Part shown: positions 49,027 to 57,452 of the stretch, piece after piece | How positions within the stretch are numbered: position 1 is the first letter of the stretch | How the letters are laid out: every line of letters starts with the position of its first letter | Assembly (NCBI RefSeq): GCF_030687495.1 | Contig: NZ_CP117435.1 | Coordinates: forward strand, 3,476,501-3,540,500 | DNA: 64,000 bases | Origin: Pseudomonas sp. FP453 | GTDB taxonomy: Bacteria; Pseudomonadota; Gammaproteobacteria; Pseudomonadales; Pseudomonadaceae | Direction: 5' to 3' | Translations under genes and position numbers: made by a program | The notes under the pieces: model-generated | What the model saw: the letters and a program-made list of their open reading frames with translations, nothing else | Databases searched by the model: none | What the model was told of the DNA's origin: nothing

Positions 49027-49851
49027 TCACCACAGGAGTGTGTCGCCCAGGCTGATATGGTCACAGTCACCGTGCACCGTGAACCCTTCGCCGGTACGGC
49101 GCAGGTTGCCGCGCTCCTGGGCCTGGGTGAAGTCATCGTCACTGCGGGCAAACTGCCCCTGGCCGATGTAGTGGTAACCCGCCGCGGCCAGGCGCTCGAA
49201 ACTCAGCTGGCGCATGGCGCCGCTATGGGCTTGCGTCGGTTGCGCGCGGTACCGCCGAGGTGGCCGGGCGTAGTCGAACAGGTGCAAGCGATCCGGCGCC
49301 AGGGTGATCAGGCTGTCGAGCTTGGACTCGAAACTGGCCAGGGTCTGCCAGGCGGCGCCGTAGCCAAGGTCGACACTCACTGAACGAAAATCGAAGGTGC
49401 GCGCCGCATCGATCAACGACTGGATCGGTGCGGAGTTGCGGTAGCACAACGGCGAGGGTTCGACCCCGGCGCAGGCATCGGGCGCGCTGATGCAGACGTG
49501 GTTGAACCCCAGCTCGCGCAGCAGGCCGACGCTCGCCCAATCGGTGTGCCGGGGCGCAAGGTCGATGGCGTAGTCGCCGCGGTCGCGCTCGAAGAAATTG
49601 AAGCGTGCATGCAGGGTGCCCATCATCGCCTGCACCTCGGCGACGGCCGCTGCGCCGCGCCACTGGAAATGCGCCACGGGTTGGCGCTGGTCGAGGTGGC
49701 GGCCGATCCATTGCGCCTCCTCGTCCAGGCTGCGCCGGCACGCGTCGTTCGCCGTGCCGGCCGGCCAGTGCAAGGTCAACGCCAGGGGGCGCTGGCGTTG
49801 GCGGCTGCTGCGTAGGGTACGCACCACATCGAGAGAAATGACACTGCGCAT
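49027..49851 (-). CDS. HemN-like protein lacking the radical-SAM Cys and SAM motifs
   Basis: 274 residues. Aligns by eye to the middle of coproporphyrinogen dehydrogenase HemN: RPLALTLHWP (for RPLSLYxHxP), RDRGDYAIDLAPRHTDWASV, GLLRELGFNHVCIS, FDFRSVSVDLGYGAAWQT, LAPDRLHLFDYARPP and AAGYHYIGQGQFARSDDD. But the CX3CX2CXC cluster region is shortened and has only one Cys (PAGTANDACRR), and GGGTP is replaced by WRGAAA. The N-terminal ~40 residues and C-terminal domain are also absent. So it cannot be a normal SAM enzyme; a heme/porphyrin-binding or partner role is possible. The frame is intact, with GGAGGAG 7 bases before the ATG and a perfect Dnr box. Confidence 0.8.
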   Translation of the reverse strand: MRSVISLDVVRTLRSSRQRQRPLALTLHWPAGTANDACRRSLDEEAQWIGRHLDQRQPVAHFQWRGAAAVAEVQAMMGTLHARFNFFERDRGDYAIDLAPRHTDWASVGLLRELGFNHVCISAPDACAGVEPSPLCYRNSAPIQSLIDAARTFDFRSVSVDLGYGAAWQTLASFESKLDSLITLAPDRLHLFDYARPPRRYRAQPTQAHSGAMRQLSFERLAAAGYHYIGQGQFARSDDDFTQAQERGNLRRTGEGFTVHGDCDHISLGDTLLW

Positions 49852-49906
49852 GACGGGCTCCTCCATGGACGGTGAGCCATTGTCCGGTGCGACACCAGGG
49901 CACCCC

Positions 49907-49920
49907 TTGATATGCATCAA
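49907..49920 (-). promoter_or_regulatory. Perfect Anr/Dnr box before the HemN-like gene
   Basis: TTGATATGCATCAA fits TTGAT-N4-ATCAA exactly and is itself fully palindromic. Start predicted at ~49872, 21 bases before the ATG at 49851. Confidence 0.85.
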
Positions 49921-49925
49921 GGGCT

Positions 49926-50369
49926 TTACCAACTGAGGTAAAACATGCTCTTGGCCAACAGCACAATCGCCACCATGTGCGCGAACAGGCTGAGGTGGAT
50001 AAAGCGCAGGTACCGCGCACTGACACGGCCACGGCGCATGCGCAGCATCGTCAGCACAAAGTGCAGCAGCACGCTGCCCGCGAGAATCAGCTTGAGGCTC
50101 AGCAATGTGCCGAAAGCGCTGGCCAGCGGTGCCGCCAATATCGGCCGATAACGCAGCCAGACCATGCCGATGCCCGCGCCGAACAGCACCAGCAACACCC
50201 ACGGCATCAACGCCCGCGCACGTTGGCCGACGCCTTGTTCGACCTGCACCATCACCCGCGCCGGCAGGTGCCGATGCAGGTGGGCGAGGATCAGCACTTC
50301 GAAAAACACCGTGCCGATAAAGATCAGCGCAGCGAACAGATGGGCCAGGAGAAACAGCAGGTAGAGCAT
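49926..50369 (-). CDS. CopD-like small membrane protein
   Basis: 147 residues with four hydrophobic helices. N-terminal HLFAALIFIGTVFFEVLIL and C-terminal YLRFIHLSLFAHMVAIVLLAK hold conserved His residues; this pattern fits the CopD-like/DUF2269-type membrane family that may bind heme or copper. Its own Anr/Dnr box lies upstream, so it belongs to the anaerobic regulon. Function unknown; a role with NO reduction or metal supply is inference. Confidence 0.65.
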   Translation of the reverse strand: MLYLLFLLAHLFAALIFIGTVFFEVLILAHLHRHLPARVMVQVEQGVGQRARALMPWVLLVLFGAGIGMVWLRYRPILAAPLASAFGTLLSLKLILAGSVLLHFVLTMLRMRRGRVSARYLRFIHLSLFAHMVAIVLLAKSMFYLSW

Positions 50370-50426
50370 GGAGGCCTCGCAGGTCGCGCCGGGCCTCCAG
50401 TGTCGCGCCCTTCATGCGGCCACGCC

Positions 50427-50440
50427 TTGATGCCGGTCAA
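50427..50440 (-). promoter_or_regulatory. Anr/Dnr box before the CopD-like gene
   Basis: TTGATGCCGGTCAA, one mismatch from consensus. A start near 50392 leaves a 23-base leader. It lies in the 75 bases between the porin stop and this gene. Confidence 0.75.
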
Positions 50441-50444
50441 GCCG

Positions 50445-51761
50445 TTACAGCAGCGGGATGCTGTAGCTGACGATCAACCGCGTCTCGTCCTTGTCCACCG
50501 TGTCGTTGCCGCGCAGGACCGCGCTGCGCCAGGTCAGGCCCAGGCCCTTGAAGGTGCCGGTGGGAATCACGTAGTCCACGCGCAGGTCGCGCTCCCATTC
50601 ACTGTTGTCACGGCTGGCCGTGCGGATGTGGCTGCCGTGGATATAGGTGACGCTGGAGCGCAGGCCCGGTACGCCGAGGCCGGCAAAGTCATAGGCATAG
50701 CTGCCGACGGTGGCTTGCTCGCCCGCATTGACGAATTTCAGCGACTGCGAATTGGTGATCAGGTAGAGCGAGCGGCCCTGGCCCTGGTTGATATGGGGAA
50801 AGTCACTTTCACCCGTGGTTTTCTGGTAGCCGAGGCTGACCGAATGCCCGCTCAAGGCGTAGGTAAACAGCGCACTCCACAGGCGGTTGTCGACCTTGCC
50901 GGTGTTCGCGCCGGGGCCGTAGTAACCCGCGCTGACGTAGCCTTCATCGCGCCCGGCCGCGCTGGCGTTCTTGCCGTCGGCGGTGCTGTAGAAGTAGCGC
51001 AGGTCGCTTTTGAACTGGCCCACCGGCAGTTGCCAGTTGTGCACCAGGCCGAGGAAATGCTGCTGGTAGAAGTTCTCCAGGCTGGCGTAGTAGTACTGCA
51101 CTTGCAGTTGCTTGCTGACCGCGTAGTCCACGCCGCCGTAGTAGAACTGGTTGCTGGACTTGCCCTTGACGGGGTCGTTTGCACCGGCAATCGACAGGCC
51201 CTGGCCGTTGCTGGAGTTGCGGTCGACGACCTGCTCCAGCTTGCCGGCGATCAGGTTGAAGTCCTTGAAGTCTTTGGAGTCGAGTTGGTAACCGCGAAAG
51301 GTCTGGGGCAGCAGGCGGCCGTCTTCGGTGGTCAGCACCGGCAGCTTGGGTTGCAGGTTGCCGACCTTGAGCTGGGTCTGGGCGATGCGCATCTTGCCGG
51401 TGACGCCGGTCTTGCTGAAGTCATGGGCGGCCTTGCCATCGTCCAGCGGGAAGACGCTGCCGGGGGTGTTGTCGGCACCGGCCTTGCCGGCGCGGCCCGA
51501 GGCGTCCAGGCGCAGGCCGATCATCTGCTGCAAGTCCAGGCCGAAGCCGACGGTGCCTTCGGTGAAGCCGGACTGGTAGTTGAACATGAACGCCTGGCCC
51601 CACTCCTTGTCCGACGCGCCTCGGGCGTTGCGGGTGTCCTGGTTGTAGTAGAAGTTGCGCAGGTCGAGGCTGGCTTTGCTGTCGTCGATAAAGCCGGACG
51701 CAGCAGCGTGTTGCGCGGCCCCCAGGGAAACGGCGAGGGCCAGGCAAGTCTTGTGATTCAT
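50445..51761 (-). CDS. OprD-family outer-membrane porin
   Basis: 438 residues: signal peptide (MNHKTCLALAVSLGAAQHAA-type), then FIDDSKASLDLRNFYYNQD, the standard OprD start, a beta-barrel of alternating residues and terminal ETRLIVSYSIPLL. Substrate unknown; in a denitrification cluster it may be OprE/nitrate- or organic-anion-related, but this is only position. The start at 51761 has CGGAG 6 bases upstream; a longer frame to 51836 has no signal peptide. Confidence 0.85.
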   Translation of the reverse strand: MNHKTCLALAVSLGAAQHAAASGFIDDSKASLDLRNFYYNQDTRNARGASDKEWGQAFMFNYQSGFTEGTVGFGLDLQQMIGLRLDASGRAGKAGADNTPGSVFPLDDGKAAHDFSKTGVTGKMRIAQTQLKVGNLQPKLPVLTTEDGRLLPQTFRGYQLDSKDFKDFNLIAGKLEQVVDRNSSNGQGLSIAGANDPVKGKSSNQFYYGGVDYAVSKQLQVQYYYASLENFYQQHFLGLVHNWQLPVGQFKSDLRYFYSTADGKNASAAGRDEGYVSAGYYGPGANTGKVDNRLWSALFTYALSGHSVSLGYQKTTGESDFPHINQGQGRSLYLITNSQSLKFVNAGEQATVGSYAYDFAGLGVPGLRSSVTYIHGSHIRTASRDNSEWERDLRVDYVIPTGTFKGLGLTWRSAVLRGNDTVDKDETRLIVSYSIPLL

Positions 51762-51923
51762 GAAGGCTCCGTAAGATAAATGAGGCGATCCCGTCGCAGC
51801 CCGGCCCTGTTCTTTGCCAGTCGGGTGGTGCTGCATTCAACGGGAGCGCGCACGGTATAGCCTCGGCCGCGCGGGAAACAGCCGGGGAAACCGTCATTCA
51901 CTTTTACCGGTTGCGTAACAATC

Positions 51924-52469
51924 TCAGGGTATTGAGTGCCATCGGCTGAACGCTCCCTGCGCGTCTAGTGGGCACCAGGCGAAGTCCCATTCGGTGCCTG
52001 GCAAGGCTTGGTGTTCTGAATCCGCCCGGCGCGCGTCCTTCCAGTCGAACACGGTCGAGCCTTGCCAGGTCAGGACCACGCCACTGTCTTGACTGGTGTC
52101 GGCGTTGATCCAGCACGCCGCCGCAGCCGCCATGAAGGCTTCGATCGGCTCATCGTCAATCTGCGTCCGATACGGCGAGCCGAGCAGCCAGCGGCAGACG
52201 TTGACGTGGTAGGTCCAATCCAGCGGTGGCCGGTGGCGATAGGCCCAGGTCATGAAGCTGCGGAACAGGTTCAAGCCCTCGGGCGGGTCAAGCTTGAGCA
52301 ACGCCGGGCAGATGTCGAACAGGGTGTGCCAATGGGGCAACAGGCGTGCATCGAGGTGCACGAAGCAGCGGGAATTGCTCGGGTAGTCGGGCAGCGCCGG
52401 CTCCAGGCGCAGGCGCCGGGACGCCTTGCTGACCAGGCGGTTGGCGCCGGCAGGCAATAGAGGGTTCAT
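51924..52469 (-). CDS. Hypothetical cytosolic protein, 181 residues
   Basis: No recognised domain. A basic N-terminus (RLVSKASRRLRLEPALP) precedes aromatic-rich segments (RCFVHLDARLLPHWHTLFD, TYHVNVCRWLLG). No signal or membrane helix. The ATG at 52469 was taken; a GTG three codons upstream is also open. It lies between the porin and the DUF2946-like gene, on the same strand. Confidence 0.6.
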   Translation of the reverse strand: MNPLLPAGANRLVSKASRRLRLEPALPDYPSNSRCFVHLDARLLPHWHTLFDICPALLKLDPPEGLNLFRSFMTWAYRHRPPLDWTYHVNVCRWLLGSPYRTQIDDEPIEAFMAAAAACWINADTSQDSGVVLTWQGSTVFDWKDARRADSEHQALPGTEWDFAWCPLDAQGAFSRWHSIP

Positions 52470-52531
52470 GAAACGCACTCACAGTCGTGACGATAGAACG
52501 CCGCCTGATCACAGGCGGCCCAAGGCACACG

Positions 52532-52912
52532 TCAGAAAGCGGGGGAAGCGCGGGGGTTGGCCGAGGGCCAGGAATAGCGCGGCGGCGCCTTGTTGCGCCG
52601 TTCATGGGCCGGGCGCGGGGTTTGCCCCAGGCCCAGCAGCCAGGCCAGACCGATCAGGAACACCAGGGCGACGGTCAACGCGTTGCACACCGGGCAGGCA
52701 AAGTAGTTCGAGATGTTGCTGGAAGCCGGGCTACCCAACCCTTTGTCGGAAATCGGCTGGCTGCCTTCCACCGAACAGAACTGCCCGCCGATGCCGTTGA
52801 GCTCCAGGCCCATCATCTGCCCATGGCCCAAACCGCACACGAACAGGTTCATCAGCACGCAGAAGTACAGGGTCCAGGCGATCAGCGAGCGGTCGGGAGG
52901 GCGCAATTTCAT
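52532..52912 (-). CDS. DUF2946-like small membrane protein
   Basis: 126 residues: an N-terminal helix (LIAWTLYFCVLMNLFVCGLGHG), a polar loop with a Cys (GGQFCSVEG), a Cys pair (YFACPVCNA) before a second helix, and a basic tail. The pair ACPVC and its placement resemble the DUF2946 family often found near copper genes; moderate certainty. The start at 52912 fits the helix; the frame to 52981 adds an Arg/Ala-rich leader. Divergent from the SCO gene. Confidence 0.55.
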   Translation of the reverse strand: MKLRPPDRSLIAWTLYFCVLMNLFVCGLGHGQMMGLELNGIGGQFCSVEGSQPISDKGLGSPASSNISNYFACPVCNALTVALVFLIGLAWLLGLGQTPRPAHERRNKAPPRYSWPSANPRASPAF

Positions 52913-53093
52913 GGCGGCGACTCTACCACCACAGGCGCACCGAGATGAAGCACGGCGCGCCCCTGTGGCAGAACGTCGCACATTACGCGGGCGGGCCGGG
53001 GTTGGTAGACTTGGCGCCCTCCTCCTTTACTCCTTTTCAAAGCCTGATGTGTAGATCCAGAGCAATGCAGGCGTTTCACAGGATGCGCAGTTG

Positions 53094-53702
53094 ATGAGTA
53101 CGTTATTCACCCGCCGCAAAGTGCTGACCGGCATGGGCCTGTTGGGCCTGGGCAGCCTGCTGGGCGCCTGTGACTACAGCCCCAAGCTGAACTTCAAGTA
53201 CGGCAAGGACCTCAGTGACAAGATCATGGGCCGCACCTTCAAGCTCAAGAACACCGACGGCGAGACCGTCACCCTGAGCTCGTTCCGTGGCCTGATGCCG
53301 GTGGTGTTCTTCGGCTTCACGCAGTGCCCGGCCGTGTGCCCGACCACCCTGGCCCGCGCCGCCCAGGCCAAGAAGCTGATGGGCCGCGACGGCGAGATCA
53401 TGCAAGTGGTGTTCATCACCCTCGACCCCGAGCGCGACACACCGGAAATTCTCGACAAGTACGTCAAGGCCTTCGACCCCAGCTTCGAAGCGCTGTACGG
53501 CACCCCGGAAGAAATCGCCGTGGCCGCCAAGGAGTTCGGGATCTTTTATGAAAAAATCCCCGCCGGCGACACCTACACCCTGTCCCACACCGCCACCAGT
53601 TTTGTCTTCGACACCCGTGGCAACCTGCGCCTGGGGCTGCAGGCATCCCTTACCGCTAAAGAGTGCGCAGAAGACCTGCTCACCGTCATGGAGGTCTGCT
53701 AA
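53094..53702 (+). CDS. SCO1/SenC-family copper chaperone lipoprotein
   Basis: 202 residues from the ATG at 53094 (a TTG at 53091 is possible). RRKVLTGMGLLGLGSLLGAC looks like a twin-Arg-like lipoprotein signal with a lipobox Cys. The thioredoxin fold has CPAVC (CX3C) and the later His (LSHTATSFVFD) that bind Cu. Delivers copper to the CuA site of oxidases. Its stop overlaps the next gene (TAATG). Confidence 0.9.
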   Translation: MSTLFTRRKVLTGMGLLGLGSLLGACDYSPKLNFKYGKDLSDKIMGRTFKLKNTDGETVTLSSFRGLMPVVFFGFTQCPAVCPTTLARAAQAKKLMGRDGEIMQVVFITLDPERDTPEILDKYVKAFDPSFEALYGTPEEIAVAAKEFGIFYEKIPAGDTYTLSHTATSFVFDTRGNLRLGLQASLTAKECAEDLLTVMEVC

Positions 53703-54169
53703 TGACTGCCGTTCAACACCTCAAGCGCCTGACATTCGGCCTTACCCTGCTGACCCTCGCCGCCCACGCCAGTGCCCAGGTACAAGTGAGCGACGCCTGG
53801 GTGCGCGCCACCGTGCCGGGCCAGCCGTCGAGCGGCGCGTTCATGACCGTCACCGCCGACAGCGACAGCAAGCTGCTGAGCGTGGCGACGCCAGCGGCCA
53901 AGGACGTGCAGATCCATGAGATGAGCATGAAGGACGACGTGATGCACATGGGCCCGGTGGACTCGGTCGCACTGCCCGCCGGCAAGGCCGTCACCCTCGA
54001 CCCCAACGGCTACCACGTGATGCTGATGGGCCTGACCGGGCAGATCAAGGAAGGTGACCAGGTGCCGCTGACCCTGACGGTCGAGAACGCCAAGGGCGAG
54101 AAACAGACGATTGAAGTGACGGCTCCGGCCCGAGGCCTGGATGGCATGGACCACAGCAAGATGCACTAA
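53702..54169 (+). CDS. PCu(A)C periplasmic copper chaperone
   Basis: 155 residues with a signal peptide ending ASAQV. The copper site H-M...H-M is seen as HEMSMKDDVMHMG and later VALPAGK; the C-terminal MDHSKMH adds two more ligands. Transfers Cu(I) to SCO/CuA sites. Translationally coupled to the SCO gene. Confidence 0.9.
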   Translation: MTAVQHLKRLTFGLTLLTLAAHASAQVQVSDAWVRATVPGQPSSGAFMTVTADSDSKLLSVATPAAKDVQIHEMSMKDDVMHMGPVDSVALPAGKAVTLDPNGYHVMLMGLTGQIKEGDQVPLTLTVENAKGEKQTIEVTAPARGLDGMDHSKMH

Positions 54170-54172
54170 GGG

Positions 54173-54502
54173 CTAGTCGACGATAAATAGCTTCGCCCCG
54201 CCGGCAGTGAATGACCGGTGCGCCTCCATGTCGTTGCCTACCTGGTAACTCATCCCGGCTGTCAGTGTGAACTGGCGGCCGTCTTCGAGCTCCGTGTGCA
54301 ACTCTCCCTCCAGGCACAGCAGAATGTGCCCGCGCTTGCACCAGTGATCCGCCAGGTAGCCTGCGGTGTACTCCACCCTGCGTACACGGGTGGTGCCGAA
54401 ATGGCAGGTGCGCCACAGGGCGCTGCCGGTTTCGCCGGGATAGGTAACAGGCTCGATGGTTGACCAGTCGGTGGTGCCAAAGGGTACGGCGGTGAGGTCC
54501 AT
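54173..54502 (-). CDS. DHCW-motif cupin-fold protein
   Basis: 109 residues. Single cupin barrel; contains ADHWCKRGHILLCLEGELHTEL, near the DHCW motif that names the family, and GMSYQVGNDMEAHRS as the second cupin motif with metal-binding His. Function unknown. It converges on the PCu(A)C gene with 3 bases between the stops. Confidence 0.8.
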   Translation of the reverse strand: MDLTAVPFGTTDWSTIEPVTYPGETGSALWRTCHFGTTRVRRVEYTAGYLADHWCKRGHILLCLEGELHTELEDGRQFTLTAGMSYQVGNDMEAHRSFTAGGAKLFIVD

Positions 54503-54644
54503 GGGAAGCTCGGTCGTCAGTTAACGTGACGCAAGGCTAACGAGCACATGGCTCGGTCGATAGACACAGATCCTGGGCTTTTTGGGGATACAGAACAACT
54601 GCGGCTCAACTGACAGACCGAGGCGCCTGCATCGCAGGCCAGCC

Positions 54645-55090
54645 AGCTCCCACAGGGGATTGGGTTTGCAGATTGCTGCAGGTGTACACCGTTCAAAAAT
54701 GTGGGAGCTGGCTTGCCTGCGAAAGCGCTGGCTCAGGCAACATCTCTACCAGCAGTGCCGCCGCCTTCGCAGCCTCGCTAAAGCTCGACAGCTCCCACAG
54801 GGGATTGGGTTTGCAGGTTGCTGCAGGTGTACACCGTTCAAAAATGTGGGAGCTGGCTTGCCTGCGAAAGCGCTGGCTCAGGCAACATCTCTGCCAGCCG
54901 TGCCGCCGCCTTCGCAGCCTCGCTAAAGCTCGACAGCTCCCACAGGGGATTGGGTTTGCAGGTTGCCGCAGGTGTACACCGTTCAAAAATGTGGGAGCTG
55001 GCTTGCCTGCGATGGCGCTGGCTCAGGCAACATCTCTACCAGCCGTGCCGCCGCCTTCGCAGCCTCGCTAAAGCTCGACAGCCCCCACAA
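54645..55090. repeat. Tandem array: three 145-base units plus a partial fourth
   Basis: The phrase AGCTCCCACAGGGGATTGGG recurs at 54645, 54790 and 54935 (exact 145-base period), and a degraded fourth begins at 55080. Each unit holds a GTGGGAGCTGGCTTGCC REP, a CAGGCAACATCTCTACCAGC stretch and CTTCGCAGCCTCGCTAAAGC. A single fragment of the same unit occurs at 63690-63738. The open frames it produces are artefacts. Confidence 0.9.
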
Positions 55091-55235
55091 ACCGTATGCT
55101 CAACACACCAACCGCTTGGTCATGGCGGACTCTTGGTTCCAGGGCATGATCAGTTACCTCCTGATCATGCGTATTAGCCCGTAAACCATATCCCCGGTTA
55201 GAAATGTAAACGATGTCCCCGGTTTGTACCGCCCC
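55086..55235 (-). mobile_element. Remnant of an IS481-like insertion sequence (5' end only)
   Basis: On the minus strand, the paired GTTTACATTTCTAACCGGGG end sequence is followed after ~60 bases by an AGGAGGT site and an ATG at 55147 that reads MPWNQESAMTKRLVC before a stop. IS481-type transposases commonly begin MPW-x(4)-SVM. The rest of the element is missing. Confidence 0.45.
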
Positions 55236-55416
55236 AAGCCCGCTCACCACAAGGATGACCTCAGTGTGCCACTAGCACACCTGTGCTAATCGACCCCTCC
55301 CCCCTGCGGCGCTATATTCCTCGGCACTTCCAACACACCCATCCGCACCGTGCATCCCCTGCGCGCGGACCCGTTGTGCGTTGGAAAAACCATAACAACC
55401 CCAAGGAAGAAGCACC

Positions 55417-55752
55417 ATGAAACTGCACTCCTCTGTTACCCGCATCACCCTGTTGGGCGCCTTGATCATCGGCGTGGTCGGCTGCAGCAATATCAAACCC
55501 AGCGAAGACCACCTCAAGACCCTGTCGGAAACCAACCTGGGCGAGCCGGTAAAACGCATCTCCAATGTGCGCAGTGACTCCATGAGCACCTACTACGTGG
55601 CCAGCGCCGCCTCCGGCGAATACAACTGCTCGGTGCCCAGCGGCGCCAGTGGCGGTGCCTTCGCAATTGCCAGCTTCGGCCTGATGAAACCTGCCGCCTA
55701 TTGCCAGCCCAAGGGCGCTAAGGGTAACGGGCTTGCTCCATTCGCCCAGTAA
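55417..55752 (+). CDS. Small hypothetical lipoprotein
   Basis: 111 residues. Signal with lipobox VVGC (Cys23), then a soluble domain with SYYVASAASGEYNCSVPS-like text and two more Cys residues that could form a disulfide. No family recognised. AAGGAAGAAG precedes the ATG. Its 3' end overlaps the convergent hybrid-kinase gene by 35 bases. Confidence 0.7.
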   Translation: MKLHSSVTRITLLGALIIGVVGCSNIKPSEDHLKTLSETNLGEPVKRISNVRSDSMSTYYVASAASGEYNCSVPSGASGGAFAIASFGLMKPAAYCQPKGAKGNGLAPFAQ

Positions 55753-57355
55753 GTGGCTGCTGACTCAAGTCGCGCAGTGTGCCGCGCAGTTCTGCGGGGC
55801 GCACCGGCTTGGACAGGATGGCGATCTGACGGTCGTGCAAAGCGGCCTGGATGCGTTCCACGTCGTGTCCCGTGAGGATCAGCGCGGGCACCGCCCAGCC
55901 ACGTTGTTCGCGCAGGGCATCGATGCATTCGATACCCGTGGCGTGGTTGCCCAGGTCATAGTCGGCGACGATGATGTCGCAATCACTCACCAGATCACGC
56001 CCCGACGACTCCGCCTGCACCTCGCAGCCCCAGCGCTCCAGCAGCGCCTGGGTGGCGAGCAGCACGTTGTGATCATCCTCCACCAGGCACACTTTCAAGC
56101 CGGTGAGCAGGCCGGCCTGCCGTATGTCGTCACGGGCAGCGGCTGCACGCGGCGCGCTGGCCAGGGTCAAGCCATGCAGGCTCACCGAGGTGCCATGGCC
56201 CACCTTTGAACGCAGGCTCACCTGCACCCCCATCAACTGCCCCAGGCGCTTGACGATGGACAGCCCCAGGCCCACGCCTTCGACGTCCTTGTCCCGCAGG
56301 TGGCGTACGCGATAGAACTCTTCGAAGACCTTTGACAGATGCTCCTCGGCAATCCCCCGCCCCCGATCATGAATCTGCACCGCCAGCCCGCCGTCGCGAA
56401 TACGCACGCCCATCAACACCGGCCGGTGCGCGCCGTACTTGAAGCAATTGGACAGCACGTTTTGCACCATGGTCGCCAACAGCGCAGGGTCCACCAACAC
56501 CCAGTGGGCGCAGGGCCGCAAGCGCAATTCCACCCCGGCCCAGCGCGCGGCCTCGGCGTTCTGGCGCACCAGATCGGCGAGAAACTCGCCCAAATGCACC
56601 GCCTGGTATTTGGGCAGCAAGCGCCCGTTGTCGAGGGTGTACAGGTCCAGAATCGAACGAAACAACTGCGACACATTGAGCAGCGAGCGGTCGATGTTAT
56701 CCACCAACCGCCGCTCTTCATCGCCCAGGCGTGCTTCGCGCAAGCACGCGGTAAACAGGCCGATGGAGTGAATGGGCTGGCGCAGGTCATGACTGGCCTG
56801 GGCGAGAAAACGGGATTTTTCCAGGTTGGCGGCGATGGCTTCTTCCGACGCCTTGCGCGTACGTTCCAGCAGGATATGGGCGTACACCGGGATCACCGTA
56901 CTGGTGATCATCAACATCAGCACCATAAACGGTTGCGCCTGCCACACCGGCGTCAACTGGTACACGATCAGCAACGCCAACAACGCCAACGCCGTGGCAA
57001 TCGCCAGGTAGCGCGAGCCGTAGCGCATGCCGTTGCCCAGGTTGACCCACACCATCACCGCATACAACGGCAACGCCGCCTCGCCGCCCACCACCATGCC
57101 GAACGAAGTGCCCGTATAGTCGTGGATCATGCCGAAGATACGCCGCGCAGGGTAATGCCCAGGCCAACGGGCGATCACCTGCCGCAAGATAATCGAGGCG
57201 ATCAGAAACAGCACGATGTACAGAATCACCGGCAGATAAGTCTCCAGCGACTGCCCCGGCAAAAACCCCAGCACACTGATGTAAACAATCGCGATAGCGG
57301 CCACCACGATGCGCAAGTTGGCCTGGTCGAGTTCAGAGTTGGTCTCAATACCCAT
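55718..57355 (-). CDS. Hybrid sensor histidine kinase with C-terminal receiver
   Basis: 545 residues. About five N-terminal membrane helices (~1-165), a HisKA domain with the phosphoryl His in QASHDLRQPIHSIGLF, HATPase (NVLSNCFKYG, DRGRGI, GVGLGLSIVKRLG) and a C-terminal receiver (VCLVEDDHNVLL, Asp in VADYDLGNH, Lys in LSKPVRP). This Hpt-less layout is like the RpfC/FimS-type kinases of pseudomonads that pair with a small LuxR regulator. The divergent regulator at 57453 is the likely partner. AAGGA before the ATG. Confidence 0.88.
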   Translation of the reverse strand: MGIETNSELDQANLRIVVAAIAIVYISVLGFLPGQSLETYLPVILYIVLFLIASIILRQVIARWPGHYPARRIFGMIHDYTGTSFGMVVGGEAALPLYAVMVWVNLGNGMRYGSRYLAIATALALLALLIVYQLTPVWQAQPFMVLMLMITSTVIPVYAHILLERTRKASEEAIAANLEKSRFLAQASHDLRQPIHSIGLFTACLREARLGDEERRLVDNIDRSLLNVSQLFRSILDLYTLDNGRLLPKYQAVHLGEFLADLVRQNAEAARWAGVELRLRPCAHWVLVDPALLATMVQNVLSNCFKYGAHRPVLMGVRIRDGGLAVQIHDRGRGIAEEHLSKVFEEFYRVRHLRDKDVEGVGLGLSIVKRLGQLMGVQVSLRSKVGHGTSVSLHGLTLASAPRAAAARDDIRQAGLLTGLKVCLVEDDHNVLLATQALLERWGCEVQAESSGRDLVSDCDIIVADYDLGNHATGIECIDALREQRGWAVPALILTGHDVERIQAALHDRQIAILSKPVRPAELRGTLRDLSQQPLTGRMEQARYP

Positions 57356-57452
57356 GGGTTACGTCCTTGTGCGGCAGTCGTCAGCGGCGTCATGCAATGC
57401 GGTGCTAAGGTAGCATGACCGCGCCACACACCGCCCCAGGGAGGAGCCCCCC

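Noticed and set aside
49852..50415. An upstream extension of the HemN-like frame
   Set aside because: It runs through the Dnr box and the CopD-like gene; the ATG at 49851 has a good ribosome site.
54582..55184. Overlapping frames with a repeated CGSWLACE-type peptide
   Set aside because: They arise from the 145-base tandem REP units.
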